A stretch of DNA of 9,921 nucleotides from CAZTAK01 sp964611585 (GTDB lineage Bacteria > Pseudomonadota > Alphaproteobacteria > SHVP01). The position numbers and the translations under genes were made by a program. Under the pieces are notes generated by a model, which worked only from the letters and a program-made list of their open reading frames with translations, was not told the origin of the DNA and ran no database searches. Position 1 is the first letter of the stretch; each line of letters begins with the position of its first letter. The stretch is from NCBI GenBank assembly GCA_964611585.1, contig CAZTAK010000079.1, positions 1 through 9,921 of the forward strand, written 5' to 3'. Of this stretch, positions 1-6,852 are shown in pieces.

Positions 1-77
1 ATCTGCCGTTCGTTTACGTGCTCTGGGCCATCGTCGTCATCAACACGGCGATCGGCCTATTCAAACCGATTTTCTAG
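1..77 (+). CDS. C-terminal end of a membrane protein (5' partial)
   Basis: The third forward frame is open from the window edge to a TAG at 75-77 and encodes 24 residues ending in ...NTAIGLFKPIF. Nearly all of it is hydrophobic (FVYVLWAIVVINTAIGLF), so it reads as a final transmembrane helix followed by a four-residue tail. The family cannot be named from this fragment. No clear rho-independent terminator follows; the downstream sequence is GC-rich without a T-run. The main doubt is that a short hydrophobic frame could arise by chance, but it sits at the window edge in good codon usage for this genome. Confidence 0.5.
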   Translation, partial: LPFVYVLWAIVVINTAIGLFKPIF

Positions 78-667
78 GCGAAAAGCCGGGGTGAGGGGGA
101 CACGCCGACACTTGCGCCGAGGCTTCGAGCAGCAGTGACCGGCCCCCACGACCGATACCAGGTAATAGGCTAGGCCGGACACCGCCGGGGGGAAGCGGCG
201 ATACGGCTTATTTGAACGGTCGCAGAAGGCAGATCGGGATGTCTGCCTTGAGTCAGAACCGGATATTGGGTTGCATTGGACCGAGAGCCCGGTTGTGGGC
301 CCAAAGCGGACTTCAGACTTCAGTGTCTGCGAGCGGCGATCTCCTCCTACTCGGGTCCGCGATTGGTATTCCCCCGCTTGCCGAAGCCAGCGAACCTGAG
401 TTCGGCATAGGATAAGCCTCCCCCCATTTGAGCCAGCCTGTTCCCTGTTATCGGAGATGATTTCCCTGCATTGGGTTCACATTTCCATATTCTGCAGTGT
501 AGGTAATTGAGTTCCCAACCCATTGGGAAAGAGAGGGTTTCTGAGGGCGCACGAGGGTTCCACTCGACCCTATTTGCCGGTTTTCCCTGTACCTTCCTTA
601 GTGAACAGGGCATTTGGGTGGAGAAGGTTCGTTTCCAGTGTCGTTTCCTCCGCCATACCCGCCAAAT

Positions 668-803
668 GAATATTCTCCGTCTTCGGTTCGCCTCGGTGCG
701 TGGCGCAGTTCCGGAGCCAACCTCGGCATTTAGTTCCGTACCTGGTGGTACCGCGCACAGCAGCATTAACTGCGTTTCCGCCCTTGGAGCGGAATATTCT
801 CCG
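668..803. repeat. Short direct repeat GAATATTCTCCG, two copies
   Basis: The 12-mer GAATATTCTCCG occurs exactly at 668-679 and 792-803, 124 bases apart. An inverted partial copy (GAGAATAT) lies at 833-840. Close to the copies are CGTACCTGG at 737-745 and 811-819, and CGGAGCCA at 712-719 and 820-827, so the same small elements recur in a similar order. This suggests two copies of a short palindromic module rather than chance, possibly a REP- or MITE-like non-coding element. The family is not recognised. Confidence 0.45.
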
Positions 804-840
804 ATATTTTCGTACCTGGCGGAGCCAGGTACGAGAATAT
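804..840. repeat. Strong inverted repeat (17-base arms, 3-base loop)
   Basis: The left arm 804-820 (ATATTTTCGTACCTGGC) and right arm 824-840 (GCCAGGTACGAGAATAT) pair over 17 positions around the loop GGA. The only imperfect position is a T opposite G, which would be a G-U wobble in the + strand RNA. There is no adjoining T-run, so it is not a classical intrinsic terminator for any gene visible here. It could be a mobile palindromic element, a transposon end or a structured RNA. Confidence 0.7.
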
Positions 841-1289
841 GGTGTCAACAAGACCAGTGGCTTGAGTAGCAGGATCACAGCTATTTTCCCTTTGAATGTC
901 CGATACCGATTGGCGCCGGCATCGAACACGTCCAGTAATCAAGACCCGCTGCGTAGGTAATCCGATTGAACAACGATCGGTAGATTTATGGATGCTGAGA
1001 CGGTTGTCACCCTTAATCATCAATATCGAGAACGATAGATGATTTCTGCTTCTGATCCGATGCAGACAGTCAGCGTTTGAAGATTCAGTGCACTATGAAA
1101 CGGACTATTGCGGCGCAATCGAGGTCGGCCAAAGCAAATCATACGTTCGGACCGGCGCAATTTTCGCTGGCCCAACAGTGTCCCCAGTGTGAAATACCAA
1201 TTTACCATGAGTATGAATACGCGCCGACTGCCAACGCGGTGACCCCACCAGGGCGTTCAACGATTCTTGACATGTTGATTCAGTCAAAA

Positions 1290-1315
1290 TGGTGGGCCGA
1301 GTGGGATTCGAACCC
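1290..1315 (-). tRNA. 3' fragment of a tRNA gene (T-arm, acceptor 3' strand, CCA)
   Basis: Read on the - strand, the sequence holds GGGTTCGAATCCCAC followed by TCGGCCCACCA. This is the T-loop (TTCGAAT), the 3' half of the T-stem, the 3' strand of the acceptor stem, the discriminator A and an encoded CCA. The match stops abruptly: the two outer T-stem bases on the 5' side (T, C) do not pair with the A, C opposite, and there is no anticodon or D arm upstream. The acceptor 3' strand TCGGCCC implies a parent tRNA starting GGGCCGA or with wobble variants. The isoacceptor cannot be named. A lone tRNA 3' end is the usual footprint left when an integrative element recombines into a tRNA gene, so this is a likely attachment-site half or remnant. 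Confidence 0.7.
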
Positions 1316-1619
1316 GAGACAATCTGAGTAATTGCGCACCACTCAACGTGAAACACCACAATCACACTGAGCCGCCGGTCGCATTTCATTCGTCTTTTGG
1401 GCAACACTTTTCCGCCCGCGACGCCGTCTTTGGGTCTGCCCAGGGTGACCGCTGATATACGCTCCGGCCCGATTTCAGCTGCCGTACGTTTCAACTCGCC
1501 CGGACCAACATTATTCTTCTCTCTCTGATCGACGGATTGACACTGTCGCTAAATCGGTTTGCCATATTGGTAATGCGGATCGAGTCAGAGGCTGGTCGTC
1601 GCTCTCGCCGACCTTCATC

Positions 1620-3752
1620 GTGTGCTCGGTCAGTTCGATCGAGCCCGGCGCAGTTCAATGTCCGCTATGGGTCGATACTGTTGATAAAGTCGCCGAAGAA
1701 GCCGAAGAAGAGGCGGAGGTTGCCGAAGCCGAGGAAGAGGCCGAGGAAGAGGCGGAAGTTGCCGAAGCCGAAGCCGAAGAAGAGATTGTGGTCGCCGAGG
1801 CCGAGCCCGAACCGGAACCGGAAGCCGCGCCCGAACCTGAACCCGAGCCCGAACCCGACGCCGCTGCTGCGGACGCCCCAGGCGAAGCGGATGGCGCTGC
1901 TAGCGATGAGGCGGCTGAGGTTGCCGAGGCTGCAGCCGAGATCGCGTTTGAACTTACACTTGCCGAGGGTCAGAGCGAAGAGGCGGCGTCGGCCGCCGCC
2001 GACTCTGCCTTCGAATCAGCGCTCGAAGACGGGGGTGCGATCGATTCACTGGTCGAAACCGCGTCAGGCGGTGATACCGACACCGGATCCCAGGACGATT
2101 TCGGATCCGGCACCGATAGCGGCTTTGGCGTTGGAACTGGTGGATTCGGTTCCGATAGCGGAGACGATGGCGGCAGTGACGGTGGCGGATTCGATTTCAA
2201 CGACGGCGGCACCGGCCCGGTCATTACCGAGACCCGCGATGACACGGTTGTCGAAGCCGATACCGGCCCCGTGGCCGTCGCCCAGGCCCCCGATCTCGAC
2301 GTCACCAATGTGCTGGGTCAAGAAGACACGGCGATCCCCATTCCCATGTCGGCTGGTCTCGCCGATACAGACGGCGCCGAGACGTTGTCGGTCGTCACCA
2401 TTTCGGGCGTGCCCGAAGGTGCGACCCTTTCGGCCGGTAGCCGCGATGCCGACACCGGCGACTGGACCGTCGACGCAGCGGACCTTGCCGGTCTCACTCT
2501 CACGCCGCCGGATGATTTCAGCGGCGCGATCGACCTGCAAGCGTCGGTGACGGCGACCGAGGCCGATGACTCGACCGCGACGACCACGGCAGATTTCGTC
2601 GTCAACGTTGCCGGCGTTGCCGATGCGGCCGACCTGACGGTGGCGGACGTGACCGGCGCCGAGGATGCGGCGATTCCGCTATCGATCTCCTCAAGCTTCA
2701 CCGACACCGACGGTTCGGAACAGATGGCGGTGACCATCTCCGGCGTGCCCGACGGGGCAACGCTGCACATTTTCGGCACCGACATTACCTTCGAGGGCGC
2801 CTCGAACGAGATCACCGTGTACGGGACCTCGGGCGAATTTTCCGATCTCTCTATCACCCCTTCCGAGGATTCGAGCGACGACTTTTCGCTGAACATCACC
2901 GCGGTCACCGCCGAGGACGGCACCACGGCCACGGCAAGCGCAAGCCTCGCAGTGACGGTGACAGGCGTTGCCGACGAACCCGTCGTCACGGTCCAGGATG
3001 TGGCCGGCGCCGAAGATACCTCGTTCGACCTCGACCTGGCGGCGCAGCTCGGCGACATCGACGGCTCTGAATCGATGACGATCACGATTGACGGCGTGCC
3101 GGAGGGCTCGACCCTTTCCGGCGGCTCGATCGTCGGCGGTGAAAGCGACCCCATTCTGACCGGCGGTACGGACGGCGATACGCTGGCTACCCAGACTTGG
3201 GAATTGAGCGTCAGCGACCTCAGCGACCTCACCATTACGCCGCCAGCCGATTACAACGGCGCTTTTTCGATGCAGGTGACGGCGACGGCGACCGAAGAAG
3301 GCACCACGGCGACAACGATCGAGTCCTTCCAGGTAACGGTTGATCCGGTCAACGACGAACCGGTTGCGATCGACGTCACGGCCTCGACCGACGAAGACAC
3401 GGACCTCAGCGGGAGTCTGACTGCGACCGATGCCGACGTAACCGAAAGCCTGACCTACACCGTCGCCGAGGGCGGCGAGGCCACCCAAGGCACCGCAACC
3501 GTCAATTCAGACGGCAGCTACACCTACGACATCGGCGACGAACTGCAGAGCCTTGCGGTCGGTGAAACGACCACCGATTCGTTCACCTACCAGGTGGACG
3601 ATGGCGAGGGCGGAACCACCACGGCCACTGTCACCATCATCGGCACTAACGACGGTCCGGTCGCAGTTACCAATATGATTACCGGCACCGAAGACGCGCA
3701 CAGCCTGACGGGATCGCTGTCGGCGCTCGATGTCGATGCCAGCGACGTTTGA
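1620..3752 (+). CDS. Fragment of a large VCBS/cadherin-like repeat protein (likely T1SS adhesin), apparently truncated at both ends
   Basis: The 710-residue frame starts at a GTG. Residues 25-135 are a very acidic Glu/Ala/Pro head with EPEPEPE runs; 136-215 are Gly/Asp/Ser-rich. Three Ig/cadherin-like repeats follow at about 223-336, 337-453 and 454-580, each with EDT/EDA near the start, DTDG or DIDG, ISGVPxGxTL, LTITPPxD and a closing V.GVADE or V.PVNDE. A VCBS repeat at 581-679 contains DLSGSLTATDAD, GSYTYD and FTYQVDDGEGGTTTATV, then GTNDGP. A second VCBS repeat starts at 680 but ends at residue 710 (GSLSALDVDASDV, then TGA). Such proteins are usually far longer, with a distinct N-terminal domain and a C-terminal RTX or T1SS signal; neither is here. 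The GTG has no visible ribosome binding site. The frame is open upstream to 1449 but that part looks non-coding. Likely surface or secreted adhesin, exported through the TolC/HlyD system nearby (inference). Confidence 0.75.
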   Translation: MCSVSSIEPGAVQCPLWVDTVDKVAEEAEEEAEVAEAEEEAEEEAEVAEAEAEEEIVVAEAEPEPEPEAAPEPEPEPEPDAAAADAPGEADGAASDEAAEVAEAAAEIAFELTLAEGQSEEAASAAADSAFESALEDGGAIDSLVETASGGDTDTGSQDDFGSGTDSGFGVGTGGFGSDSGDDGGSDGGGFDFNDGGTGPVITETRDDTVVEADTGPVAVAQAPDLDVTNVLGQEDTAIPIPMSAGLADTDGAETLSVVTISGVPEGATLSAGSRDADTGDWTVDAADLAGLTLTPPDDFSGAIDLQASVTATEADDSTATTTADFVVNVAGVADAADLTVADVTGAEDAAIPLSISSSFTDTDGSEQMAVTISGVPDGATLHIFGTDITFEGASNEITVYGTSGEFSDLSITPSEDSSDDFSLNITAVTAEDGTTATASASLAVTVTGVADEPVVTVQDVAGAEDTSFDLDLAAQLGDIDGSESMTITIDGVPEGSTLSGGSIVGGESDPILTGGTDGDTLATQTWELSVSDLSDLTITPPADYNGAFSMQVTATATEEGTTATTIESFQVTVDPVNDEPVAIDVTASTDEDTDLSGSLTATDADVTESLTYTVAEGGEATQGTATVNSDGSYTYDIGDELQSLAVGETTTDSFTYQVDDGEGGTTTATVTIIGTNDGPVAVTNMITGTEDAHSLTGSLSALDVDASDV
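1710..1787 (+). repeat. Imperfect 39-bp tandem repeat in the acidic head
   Basis: GAGGCGGAGGTTGCCGAAGC at 1710-1729 recurs with one change as GAGGCGGAAGTTGCCGAAGC at 1749-1768, a 39-base (13-codon) period coding for EEAEVAEAEEEAE-type units. It is flanked by Glu-Pro dipeptide repeats coded by GAR-CCN at about 1801-1859. Such GAR/GCC tracts are prone to slippage and to mis-assembly. Confidence 0.6.
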
Positions 3753-3815
3753 GAAGTTGGAGCAGTTTTTCCTTTCAGTGGTCGCCGATAGCGATTCCAC
3801 CTGAACGAATGCCGC

Positions 3816-4715
3816 CTAGGGCAGTTCGCGCACCACGCGGATGCCGATGTTATAGCTCCACAACTGCGCCGAGTGGCTGTCGCGGGCATGCGCCGACATC
3901 AGGCGCGGAATGTAGTACCACGAGCCGCTGCGGATGACTCGTCGGCCGCAATCGCCCGATTGCCGCGCCGCGCCGTCCGCAGGCGCGCCATCATGATTGG
4001 GGTTCCAGCAGTCCGACGTCCATTCCCAGACGTTGCCGTTCATGTCGTGCAAACTGAATGGGTTGGCTGGAAACGATCCCACAGGAGCGCTGGCCTTGCC
4101 GTCCCACTCGCTGCCGCATTTTCGGCAATTGGCCACGTTGTCGCCGGCTTCGTCGCCCCACCAGAATGCGCTGGTGGTGCCGGCGCGGGCAGCGTACTCC
4201 CATTCGGCCTCGGACGGCAGGCGATAGATTTCGCCGGTCACCTGCGACAGGTAAAGCACGTAATCGTTGGCCTCGGCCCAGCTGATGTTGATGACCGGCC
4301 GTTGTCCCCGCCCCCAGTCGTGGTCGTCCGGGGTCTTGGCGCAGGCGCCGCCGGCGACACAGGTTTCGTATTCCGCGAAGGTGATCTCATAGACGCTCAT
4401 CGCAAAGGGGCGCGATATCGACACCTGGCGTACCGGCTGCTCCGCGGGTTTGCCCTGGAGCGAGCCCATCTCGAAGGCCCCCGCCGGGACAGCCACCATA
4501 AGGGGGCAGGTTTCGCAGTCTTGAAAGGGCGCTGCCTGCCCGGCCACTTTGGCGCGCAACGAATCCCCCGGTAGCGCCTGGACCGTAACGAAACCCGCCG
4601 GATAGATGCCGAGCCCCCCCCATATCGCGGCGGCGAGGGCGATGGCAAAAAGCCGCAAGCCGGCTCCCTGGGCGCGCCTAGTTAGCCGACTGGGCTTGTC
4701 GCGATATTTCGTCAT
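3816..4715 (-). CDS. FGE/SUMF1-like domain protein, exported, without the catalytic cysteine pair
   Basis: This is a 299-residue protein of the formylglycine-generating enzyme (SUMF1) fold. I chose the ATG at 4715 because GAGGA lies 11 bases upstream and because it gives a basic N-terminus (to about residue 21) followed by a hydrophobic stretch at 22-46 ending in VQA, a likely signal peptide or anchor. Family motifs in order: PAGAFEMGS (78-86), VINISWAEAND (141-151), RLPSEAEWEYAARAG (165-179), NGNVWEW (226-232), RVIRSGSW (259-266) and GIRVVREL (291-298). In true FGE two cysteines follow the GS(Y/W) motif; here those positions read Tyr-268 and Met-273, so oxidation of a sulfatase cysteine is unlikely. 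Other cysteines (67/70, 119/125, 197/200, 236/256) could form disulfides in the periplasm. It overlaps the end of tolC by 38 bases, so the two are probably translated together. The role is unknown; SUMF1-like domains also serve in binding or other oxidoreductase functions. Confidence 0.85.
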   Translation of the reverse strand: MTKYRDKPSRLTRRAQGAGLRLFAIALAAAIWGGLGIYPAGFVTVQALPGDSLRAKVAGQAAPFQDCETCPLMVAVPAGAFEMGSLQGKPAEQPVRQVSISRPFAMSVYEITFAEYETCVAGGACAKTPDDHDWGRGQRPVINISWAEANDYVLYLSQVTGEIYRLPSEAEWEYAARAGTTSAFWWGDEAGDNVANCRKCGSEWDGKASAPVGSFPANPFSLHDMNGNVWEWTSDCWNPNHDGAPADGAARQSGDCGRRVIRSGSWYYIPRLMSAHARDSHSAQLWSYNIGIRVVRELP

Positions 4716-6588
4716 CGGACTCAAAATCCTCTTCCGACGCCAAACGCCGGCGGCGCAGAGGATCGGCGGCGGCGCCGTCCTCGAGCACTCGGTCGGAATC
4801 CGCCGACAAGGTGTTGTCGGCGACGATCGCATCGCCGCCGGCGGGTGCCGCGGGTTCGGATTCACCCGTCAGCGCCGCGGATTCCTCAGCACCCGAAACG
4901 TCGTCGTCCTCCAGTTCGAAGACCGAGTCATCGGGTGCCGTATCGCCATCCTCGTCATCGCCAAAAATCGATTCGAACGGATCGTCCTCTTCTTCTTCNN
5001 NNNNNNNNNNNNNNNNNNNNNNNNNNNNNNNNNNNNNNNNNNNNNNNNNNNNNNNNNNNNNNNNNNNNNNNNNNNNNNNNNNNNNNNNNNNNNNNNNNTC
5101 GTCGTCGCCGTCCTCGTCCTCGTCACCGCCTCGGGCGCCAAACGGGTCGTCGTCGACGTCGGTAGGTGTGCTTTTCAGAAACGAGCCTTCGGCCCGCAAG
5201 TCGAGTTCGGTATATTGACGGCACCAGTTGATCAATGTGATTGTCGCCCCGTCCCGGCGCGACGCGCTCGCCGCCTGGGCCAGTGCCACCGACTCAAGTT
5301 TGCCCACCGCCAGCATCATCCGATAAACGGTGATGGTTTCGTCGTGAGCCGCCGACGCCAGGTTGATCTGGGCGTTAAATACCTCGGTCTCGGCGTCGAG
5401 CACGCGCATCGCGGTCTCTTGCCCTGCCTCCTGAAGGCGCTGCCGCGAGTCCAGCACATCGAGTGCGATGTTGACGGCATTCTCAAGAAGAAATCGCCGT
5501 TCGCAGGCGGTCAAAAGCCCCTGCCACGAGACCCGCACCTCTTCCTCGACCCGCCGGCTGGTCATTTGAAGGACATTGAGGCTGGAGGCATGATCGAACG
5601 CAGCACTCGCCATATTGGCCTGAGTCGCAAACCCACTGAACAGGTTCCAAGTCGCTTGCACCAGAACCGACCAGTCCCGGCGGACGCCCGGCGCCATGTT
5701 GACGTCTTCCTCGAAGTTCGCGGCGCCGACGACATCGATCCGCGGGAATAACCCGGACGCCGCGGCGCGCTGGCGCATACGGGTCGAATCGACCGTCCTG
5801 ATGGAACTGGAAATGATCGGACTCCCGCGAATGGCAAGATCGACCGCCTCATCGACCGTGGTCGGCAGCAAGTCGATCGGCGGGATCGGCACAACCATCG
5901 ACGCGACTTCGGGCAACTCGTCGAACACTTGCCGGTAACGGCTGAGAGAATTCTGCAAATTGCCGTTGAAGATCGCGCTGCGTTCCTTTGCCAGTTGCAG
6001 GCGTTGACGGGCGAGCAACAGATCGACCGCAAGGCCCGCGCCGGCGGCAAGGCGCTCCTCCTCCAGCTTGAACTGCTGCTCAACCGCCTGCTCGCTGACG
6101 CGGATCAGATCGAACAGTTCGTGCTGGCGGATCACATCGATGTAGGCATTGATCCCCTCAAAGATTGCGTTCTGGGTCGATGATCTGAGGGTGGCGTTGG
6201 CCACGCCCTTATCGAATTCGGCGCCTTGGGTCTGATACACTTTGAGAAGGTCGTCATAAACATTCTGGGTCAGCGTCACGCCGACGCGCTCGCGTCCGGT
6301 CTGGTAGGGTTCAGTCGTGACGGCGCGCCGCCCCTGGTTGATGACATTTTCGACGCCCCAGTCGGCGGTCAAGTTGAACTGCGGCAGGAAGGCGGACCTT
6401 GCCGCTCGGATCCGCTGGTTGGCGGAACTAACCAGTTCACGGTCGGCCTGGATTTGCGGGTGCTGGGCGACCAGATCGGCGACCGCCTGTTCGAGCGTTA
6501 TCGCAGCCGCCGGCTGGGCCACAGCGGCGGCGCAGATCACCAAAGCAATCCGGCGCAGATATCGTTTCAGTGCGAAGGTCGCGGTCAA
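4678..6588 (-). CDS. tolC-like: TolC-family outer membrane efflux protein of a type I secretion system, with acidic C-terminal tail
   Basis: The protein forms the outer membrane and periplasmic channel of a T1SS or efflux pump. I chose the TTG at 6588: GGAGGGG lies 10 bases upstream, and it gives a compact signal peptide (basic LKRYLRR, hydrophobic core, cleavage after QPAAA at about residue 29). The ATG at 6660 would add 24 residues before it and lacks a ribosome binding site. The mature protein begins ITLEQAVADLVAQHPQI, as in TolC/OEP proteins. Two OEP repeats span about 32-215 and 240-440, with TQNVYDD and WNLFSGF in the beta-barrel positions and long heptad-like helices between. After about residue 474 comes an unusual tail of about 160 residues rich in Asp/Glu (DDDPFGARGGDEDEDGDD, then DDPFESIFGDDEDGD after the gap), which normal TolC (about 450-500 residues) lacks. 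A 100-N gap falls in this tail, so its true length is unknown. The 3' end overlaps the FGE-like gene. Confidence 0.9.
   Translation of the reverse strand: MTATFALKRYLRRIALVICAAAVAQPAAAITLEQAVADLVAQHPQIQADRELVSSANQRIRAARSAFLPQFNLTADWGVENVINQGRRAVTTEPYQTGRERVGVTLTQNVYDDLLKVYQTQGAEFDKGVANATLRSSTQNAIFEGINAYIDVIRQHELFDLIRVSEQAVEQQFKLEEERLAAGAGLAVDLLLARQRLQLAKERSAIFNGNLQNSLSRYRQVFDELPEVASMVVPIPPIDLLPTTVDEAVDLAIRGSPIISSSIRTVDSTRMRQRAAASGLFPRIDVVGAANFEEDVNMAPGVRRDWSVLVQATWNLFSGFATQANMASAAFDHASSLNVLQMTSRRVEEEVRVSWQGLLTACERRFLLENAVNIALDVLDSRQRLQEAGQETAMRVLDAETEVFNAQINLASAAHDETITVYRMMLAVGKLESVALAQAASASRRDGATITLINWCRQYTELDLRAEGSFLKSTPTDVDDDPFGARGGDEDEDGDDXXXXXXXXXXXXXXXXXXXXXXXXXXXXXXXXXXEEEEDDPFESIFGDDEDGDTAPDDSVFELEDDDVSGAEESAALTGESEPAAPAGGDAIVADNTLSADSDRVLEDGAAADPLRRRRLASEEDFESDDEISRQAQSAN
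4999..5098. other. Assembly gap of exactly 100 N
   Basis: One hundred consecutive N lie inside the acidic tail of the tolC-like gene. One hundred is a conventional placeholder for a gap of unknown size. The flanks are low-complexity GAN-type codons on the coding strand (DEDEDGDD before, EEEEDDPF after), so the join probably failed on repeats. Both sides are in the same reading frame when 100 bases are counted, which may be coincidence. Confidence 0.97.
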
Positions 6589-6714
6589 GTTCTCGATGCC
6601 CCTCCAGCGCCCTATGCCCGACAAGCCGAACCCTTGGCGGGCCGCGCCCAGGCCAGTCATTCTATTACAGGGCCCGCAAAGGCGAATTTATGCAATATCA
6701 GAGCCTTGGCAGCG

Positions 6715-6730
6715 ATTCCACAACTGGAAT
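6715..6730. promoter_or_regulatory. Dyad ATTCCA-CAAC-TGGAAT in the tolC/cyclase divergent region, near a possible -10
   Basis: A perfect inverted repeat with 6-base arms and a 4-base spacer lies between the divergent tolC-like and cyclase genes. Ten bases downstream is TATGAT (6741-6746), a good -10-like hexamer for the + strand, but no convincing -35 stands 16-18 bases before it. The dyad could be an operator for a dimeric regulator of one or both genes. Evidence is limited to symmetry and position. Confidence 0.25.
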
Positions 6731-6798
6731 GGCGGGCAACTATGATAGATTTACGGGCCCGGCTGAGCGGCTCTGACCCGCGGGCCGGCGTGCGATAA

Positions 6799-6804
6799 GG
6801 GAGG
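6799..6804 (+). promoter_or_regulatory. Strong ribosome binding site GGGAGG before the leader frame
   Basis: GGGAGG stands six bases before the ATG at 6811, the best Shine-Dalgarno match in the window. It serves the 13-codon frame at 6811-6852, not the cyclase ATG at 6853, which has no site of its own. Confidence 0.7.
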
Positions 6805-6810
6805 ATACCG

Positions 6811-6852
6811 ATGTCCGAGGCGACGGGAACCGCGCCCGAAACACCTGCCTGA
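6811..6852 (+). CDS. 13-codon leader frame, or original cyclase N-terminus interrupted by TGA
   Basis: After GGGAGG the frame reads MSEATGTAPETPA and stops at TGA (6850-6852), immediately followed by the cyclase ATG in the same frame (TGAATG). Three readings are possible. It may be a leader peptide that delivers ribosomes to the cyclase start by reinitiation. It may be the true N-terminus of the cyclase, broken by a point change such as TGG to TGA. Or it may be a sequencing error. The peptide composition (polar, Pro/Ala/Thr) suits a disordered cytoplasmic N-terminus, which slightly favours the second or third reading. Confidence 0.45.
   Translation: MSEATGTAPETPA

Larger units (their letters stand above)
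78..1619. other. Long gene-less region with repeat and tRNA debris
   Basis: About 1.5 kb with no reading frame that resembles a protein. The frames that are open overlap each other on both strands, have poor codon usage and no plausible ribosome binding site. The stretch is less GC-rich and less codon-structured than the flanking genes. It holds three copies of TTCCCTG (441-447, 462-468, 583-589), an exact 12-base direct repeat (668-679 and 792-803), repeated CGTACCTGG (737-745, 811-819), a strong hairpin (804-840) and a tRNA 3' fragment (1290-1315). From 840 to 1289 and from 1316 to 1619 I see nothing I can name. This fits a repeat-rich, degraded integration region (inference). Confidence 0.6.

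Noticed and set aside
182..199. Possible terminator hairpin CGCCG...CGGCG
   Set aside because: Only five pairs in GC-rich sequence, no T-run, and more than 100 bases after the nearest stop.
347..929. Overlapping frames of 119-139 residues on both strands
   Set aside because: They overlap each other, contain the repeats and the hairpin, lack ribosome binding sites and resemble no protein.
1267..1287. Inverted repeat TTGAC...GTCAA beside the tRNA fragment
   Set aside because: Five-base arms with an 11-base spacer are expected by chance in this length of sequence.
1077..1331. 84-residue frame ending ...WAEWDSNPRQSE
   Set aside because: The ending is the complement of the tRNA 3' fragment read as protein, a common false gene.
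1537..2550. 337-residue Arg/Pro-rich frame on the + strand
   Set aside because: It is the shifted frame of the acidic head: Glu-Ala-Pro codons read one base off give Lys/Arg/Pro. The repeat protein frame has recognisable VCBS and Ig-like motifs.
2318..3235. 305-residue frame on the - strand opposite the repeat protein
   Set aside because: Composition is Ser/Val/Pro-rich with no domain motif, as expected from the complement of a Thr/Asp/Gly-rich gene. Frames at 2691-3488 (-) and 1970-2540 (-) are rejected likewise.
3873..4574. 233-residue + strand frame opposite the FGE-like gene
   Set aside because: It is the complement of a gene with clear FGE motifs and has no recognisable domain.
4716..4865. 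N-terminal extension of the FGE-like frame to an ATG at 4865
   Set aside because: The added 50 residues are Pro/Arg-rich, overlap the acidic tail of tolC in another frame, and would place the signal sequence far from the N-terminus.
6690..6776. 28-residue frame MQYQSLGSDSTTGMAG... upstream of the cyclase
   Set aside because: Weak ribosome binding site, codon use poor in G/C third positions compared with neighbours, and it overlaps the likely promoter region; not supported as a gene.
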